NCBI RefSeq assembly: GCF_000210895.1
Contig: NC_015964.1
Coordinates: forward strand, 62,001-126,000
DNA length: 64,000 nt
Source of the DNA: Haemophilus parainfluenzae T3T1
GTDB taxonomy: Bacteria > Pseudomonadota > Gammaproteobacteria > Enterobacterales > Pasteurellaceae
Reading direction: 5' to 3'
The translations under genes and the position numbers were made by a program. Positions within the stretch are counted from its first letter, which is position 1; every line of letters begins with the position of its first letter. Below are positions 60,980 to 64,000 of the stretch, piece after piece. The notes under the pieces were generated by a model, which was given only the letters and a program-made list of their open reading frames with translations, ran no database searches and was not told the DNA's origin.

Positions 60980-61942
60980 ATGTCAACGCCTTTTAAAATG
61001 GAACGCGGTGTGAAATACCGTGATGCAGCCAAAACATCAATCATCCCTGTTAAAAACATCGATCCTAATCAAGAATTATTGAAAAAGCCGGAATGGATGA
61101 AAATCAAATTGCCGTCTAGTTCATTAAAGATCGAAACGATTAAAAACGGGATGCGTCGTCATGGCCTACATTCTGTCTGCGAAGAAGCGTCTTGTCCAAA
61201 TTTACACGAGTGCTTTAACCACGGCACGGCAACTTTTATGATTTTAGGGGCGATTTGTACTCGTCGTTGCCCTTTCTGTGATGTTGCACATGGTAAACCA
61301 TTACCACCCGATCCAGATGAACCACGTAAATTAGCTGAAACTATCCAAGATATGAAGTTGAAATATGTGGTAATTACCTCTGTAGACCGTGATGATTTAC
61401 CTGATCGTGGTGCAGGTCATTTTGCTGAATGTGTAAAAGAAGTGCGTGCATTAAACCCTGGCATCAAAATTGAGATTTTAGTGCCTGATTTCCGTGGACG
61501 TATTACTCAAGCCTTAGAAAAATTAAAAGACAATCCACCAGATGTGTTCAACCACAACTTGGAAAATGTGCCACGTTTATATAAAGAAATTCGTCCGGGC
61601 GCTGATTATCAGTGGTCTTTAAAATTGCTTCATGATTTCAAAGAAATGTTCCCAAACATTCCAACTAAATCAGGTTTAATGGTGGGATTGGGTGAAACCA
61701 ATGAGGAAATTCTTCAAGTAATGGCAGACTTACGTGCAAACGGCGTAACCATGCTTACACTGGGTCAATATCTCCAACCAAGTCGCCATCACTTACCGGT
61801 TGCGCGCTATGTGCCACCAGCCGAATTTGATGAGTTCCGTGATAAAGCTAATGCAATGGGCTTTGAACACGCGGCCTGTGGCCCATTTGTTCGTTCTTCC
61901 TACCATGCTGATTTACAAGCAAGTGGTGGATTAGTGAAGTAA
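60980..61942 (+). CDS. lipA: Lipoyl synthase
   Basis: A radical-SAM enzyme that inserts two sulfurs into octanoyl groups. The 320-residue protein carries the auxiliary cluster motif [13 protein letters not shown] and the radical-SAM motif [13 protein letters not shown], and ends [14 protein letters not shown], holding the conserved serine ligand. It completes lipoate synthesis with lipB. Confidence 0.98.
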   Translation: MSTPFKMERGVKYRDAAKTSIIPVKNIDPNQELLKKPEWMKIKLPSSSLKIETIKNGMRRHGLHSVCEEASCPNLHECFNHGTATFMILGAICTRRCPFCDVAHGKPLPPDPDEPRKLAETIQDMKLKYVVITSVDRDDLPDRGAGHFAECVKEVRALNPGIKIEILVPDFRGRITQALEKLKDNPPDVFNHNLENVPRLYKEIRPGADYQWSLKLLHDFKEMFPNIPTKSGLMVGLGETNEEILQVMADLRANGVTMLTLGQYLQPSRHHLPVARYVPPAEFDEFRDKANAMGFEHAACGPFVRSSYHADLQASGGLVK

Positions 61943-61959
61943 TCAAAAACAGCTAAAAA

Positions 61960-61996
61960 AATGACCGCACTTTGAATCTCAAGTGCGGTCATTTCT
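61960..61996. terminator. Inverted uptake-sequence pair between lipA and the DUF945 gene
   Basis: AATGACCGCACTT-TGAATCTC-AAGTGCGGTCATT gives a 13-bp stem followed by TTCTT. It lies between two convergent genes and can act in both directions. Confidence 0.85.
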
Positions 61997-62012
61997 TATA
62001 TTATCCTTTCAA

Positions 62013-64000
62013 CTAGTCAGTTGCTGCTGGCTTCTCTTCTTCGCCCTCATCACTCTCCATCATGCTTTCTTGACGAAGATCTTCAAGGGTTCGACCATTA
62101 ATTAAGTAGCCATTTTCTGTTTTTTCCACTCTAGAAACGTAATTATCACCTTCTTCCACAAATTCTCGGTGAAGTTTTCCATCATATTTCACAAAGCTAC
62201 TTAAGTATTGCCAAAAGTATGAATTTTCCTTAATCGCTAAGGCTTTTTCATTTTGGTCATCAAACAACATTTTATTTAATGTCAAATTAAATGTTCCTTC
62301 AATATTATCTGGAATCATATCTGATGAATCATCTTCTGGTACTTGGGGCACAATACCACTGACTTCCAATTTAACTGGATAAGCAGTGGTTTCAGGATAA
62401 GTATTTAAATTGAAATTTAACGTTGCATTATCAACGATTAAATCGAGCTCTTTCCATGAGTTTTTAATGTATTTCTCAAATGTGGCTGACGTTAAATGCG
62501 TGTTACACAATGCACCATAAAAAGGTGCTGAGCAAAATCTTGCTGATAAATGCGCTTTGCTATGATTAATTTTAAATGGTGCATCAACCGCTAATTTTTC
62601 AAATTGGAACCCTGCACTTGGGTAACTAGCTTTATTCGCAGACAATGTGATATGTTCATTATATTGATCATTGTCTAGTGTTTCCGTCTTATCACTGGCT
62701 GATACGTCATCAAGCACTAAATCGGCCATATTAAATGATTTTAATGCGGCTTCAATATTGGTTTTACCACTAAATTCTTTTACCCATTTATCTTTGGCAT
62801 TTAAGAAATCTTTATTATCTTTTGCAGGCGCTTCTTTCTCTGCAATGGTATCTAATAAAAACGGTACAAACGCCAGTTCATTTGCCACATTGTAATCATC
62901 TAACTGAATATTAACCTTACCACCTTTGGCTTCCCATTTACGTTCTTCATCAGCAGGCGTTTGCTTCACGCTTTCAACATTCAGTTTAAAATCCACATTG
63001 GCTTTAGTTAAATCCGTATTCGCCAACTTAAGTTCAAGACCTGCATTTTGTAAGTTAAAGTAAGGTTGATTATTTTTAGGCACATTAACAGAAAGCACAG
63101 ATAACGAGCTATCAAAACGATCATTTTGTGTAAAAATTTTTGTTAACAAATTGACGCCATCTTTAATGCTTAATGAACCATCACTTAATTTTTTAAATTC
63201 ATGATGAAAATTGATCGAACTTGGCACTCCATTTTGCTTAACTAATAAATTTAAACCACCTGCTGTTGCTTGACTTTCTTCCGTCGTGCGGCTTTTATTG
63301 GCTACGCGCAAAATATCACTGCTGAATTTTGTGCTCAGATCACGTTTATCTGCCTCGCCTGGTTTTACATCAAAATGGTAAGTCGCATTTTTAAGGTAAA
63401 TATGTGTATTTTCACCATTTAACAACGCTAATTCGGCATTTTTCGCGGTTAATTCTATACTTGATAGGTCATAATGATTTGCACCGACAGGCACAAGGCG
63501 AGCTTCACCTTCAATTTGTTCTAGTTTAGTATCTTTATCGTAATTAAAACCGCTTAAGGTTGTTTTCAGCTCAACTTCTTTATTTTTTAAGAAATGAAGA
63601 CCGATAGAAAGGTTTTGGGACTTATTCGCGAAATCGCGGAATTCCGTCAAAATATCAGACTGTAAATAATCCCCTACTGGCGAAAATTTACTATTAATCG
63701 TGTTTTTATCAATCGAGATATTTAATGTTTTATTTAGTTGACGAACTAATTGATCGGATAACTGTGACTCAGCCGTAATAAAGAAAGGTAACGCGGTAAG
63801 CTTGGTTGAAATCACACTCGTGTTTTTCGACTCACTATTTTTTACGCTAAAGATTAACTCACGAATAAAAAAGTTTTTCGCAGTTTGTGTCACGTTTAAT
63901 GTTGCTTGATTATCCAAAGAGTAAGGGAAATTTTTTAATACCTGATCAATTTTGTGATTAGTATAAAATTGTGCGCCGATCCCAAGTGCCACTGCAATAG
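62013..64000 (-). CDS. DUF945 (YdgA-like) family protein, N-terminus cut by window edge
   Basis: At least 660 residues; the frame is still open at the right edge, reading ..IAVALGIGAQFYTNHKIDQV, so the true start lies outside. The hydrophobic beginning suggests an N-terminal membrane anchor. The body is rich in beta strands and repeats of the type TLNFNLNTYPE and VSGIVPQVPED, as in the DUF945 family of E. coli YdgA/YihF-type proteins of unknown function. The C-terminus is acidic (DEGEEEKPAATD). It is convergent with lipA. No function is assigned. Confidence 0.75.
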   Translation of the reverse strand, partial: IAVALGIGAQFYTNHKIDQVLKNFPYSLDNQATLNVTQTAKNFFIRELIFSVKNSESKNTSVISTKLTALPFFITAESQLSDQLVRQLNKTLNISIDKNTINSKFSPVGDYLQSDILTEFRDFANKSQNLSIGLHFLKNKEVELKTTLSGFNYDKDTKLEQIEGEARLVPVGANHYDLSSIELTAKNAELALLNGENTHIYLKNATYHFDVKPGEADKRDLSTKFSSDILRVANKSRTTEESQATAGGLNLLVKQNGVPSSINFHHEFKKLSDGSLSIKDGVNLLTKIFTQNDRFDSSLSVLSVNVPKNNQPYFNLQNAGLELKLANTDLTKANVDFKLNVESVKQTPADEERKWEAKGGKVNIQLDDYNVANELAFVPFLLDTIAEKEAPAKDNKDFLNAKDKWVKEFSGKTNIEAALKSFNMADLVLDDVSASDKTETLDNDQYNEHITLSANKASYPSAGFQFEKLAVDAPFKINHSKAHLSARFCSAPFYGALCNTHLTSATFEKYIKNSWKELDLIVDNATLNFNLNTYPETTAYPVKLEVSGIVPQVPEDDSSDMIPDNIEGTFNLTLNKMLFDDQNEKALAIKENSYFWQYLSSFVKYDGKLHREFVEEGDNYVSRVEKTENGYLINGRTLEDLRQESMMESDEGEEEKPAATD

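Overview
The window reads as chromosomal DNA of a Pasteurellaceae bacterium, most likely Haemophilus and probably the H. parainfluenzae group. The main evidence is at least 40 copies of the Haemophilus-type DNA uptake sequence (AAGTGCGGT or its complement), the AT-rich composition, competence-type CRP-S sites, and gene blocks whose order matches blocks I remember from H. influenzae Rd. The species call is an inference. I see no prophage, insertion sequence, CRISPR array, rRNA or tRNA.

Layout from left to right. 1-1938 is an amino-sugar locus: a truncated nanE diverges from a GlcNAc-type PTS permease. About 2070-2290 holds an unidentified structured RNA gene on the minus strand behind a near-consensus promoter. 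2448-8152 is housekeeping: crp, yheU, slmA, dut and coaBC on the minus strand, then radC behind a CRP-S site, rpmB-rpmG and mutM on the plus strand. 8173-12830 carries a DUF554 membrane protein and a 1274-residue trimeric autotransporter adhesin with a 570-bp internal duplication. 13348-22086 is a contiguous nitrite-ammonification cluster (nrfABCD, nrfE, a thioredoxin, a fused nrfF-nrfG) followed by a HI0933-family flavoprotein. 22153-26503 is a menaquinone cluster (menF, menD, a lipoprotein, menH). alaA follows.

27924-34644 runs on the minus strand: lepA-lepB-rnc-era, then a three-gene lipid cassette (CDP-alcohol phosphatidyltransferase, acyltransferase, CdsA-like enzyme). 34813-39712 holds grcA with an FNR-like site, ung, tadA, thyA, lgt, a TSUP permease and rppH. 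A 484-bp AT-rich gap at 39713-40196 carries six DnaA-box-like 9-mers. 40197-47173 holds ampD, the competence pilus operon pilABCD with its CRP-S site, coaE-yacG-acetyltransferase, and rhlB. 47214-63992 holds mreBCD, an SbmA/BacA-like ABC transporter, a YidE-type transporter, the rsfS-rlmH-mrdA-rodA-rlpA-dacA elongation and ribosome cluster, ybeD-lipB-lipA, and a truncated DUF945 gene.

Functional themes are anaerobic respiration (nrf, men, grcA), cell elongation (mre, mrdA, rodA, rlpA, dacA), competence (pilABCD, radC, CRP and uptake sequences) and host interaction (adhesin, sialic acid and amino-sugar use). Uptake sequences often occur as inverted pairs that double as terminators between genes.
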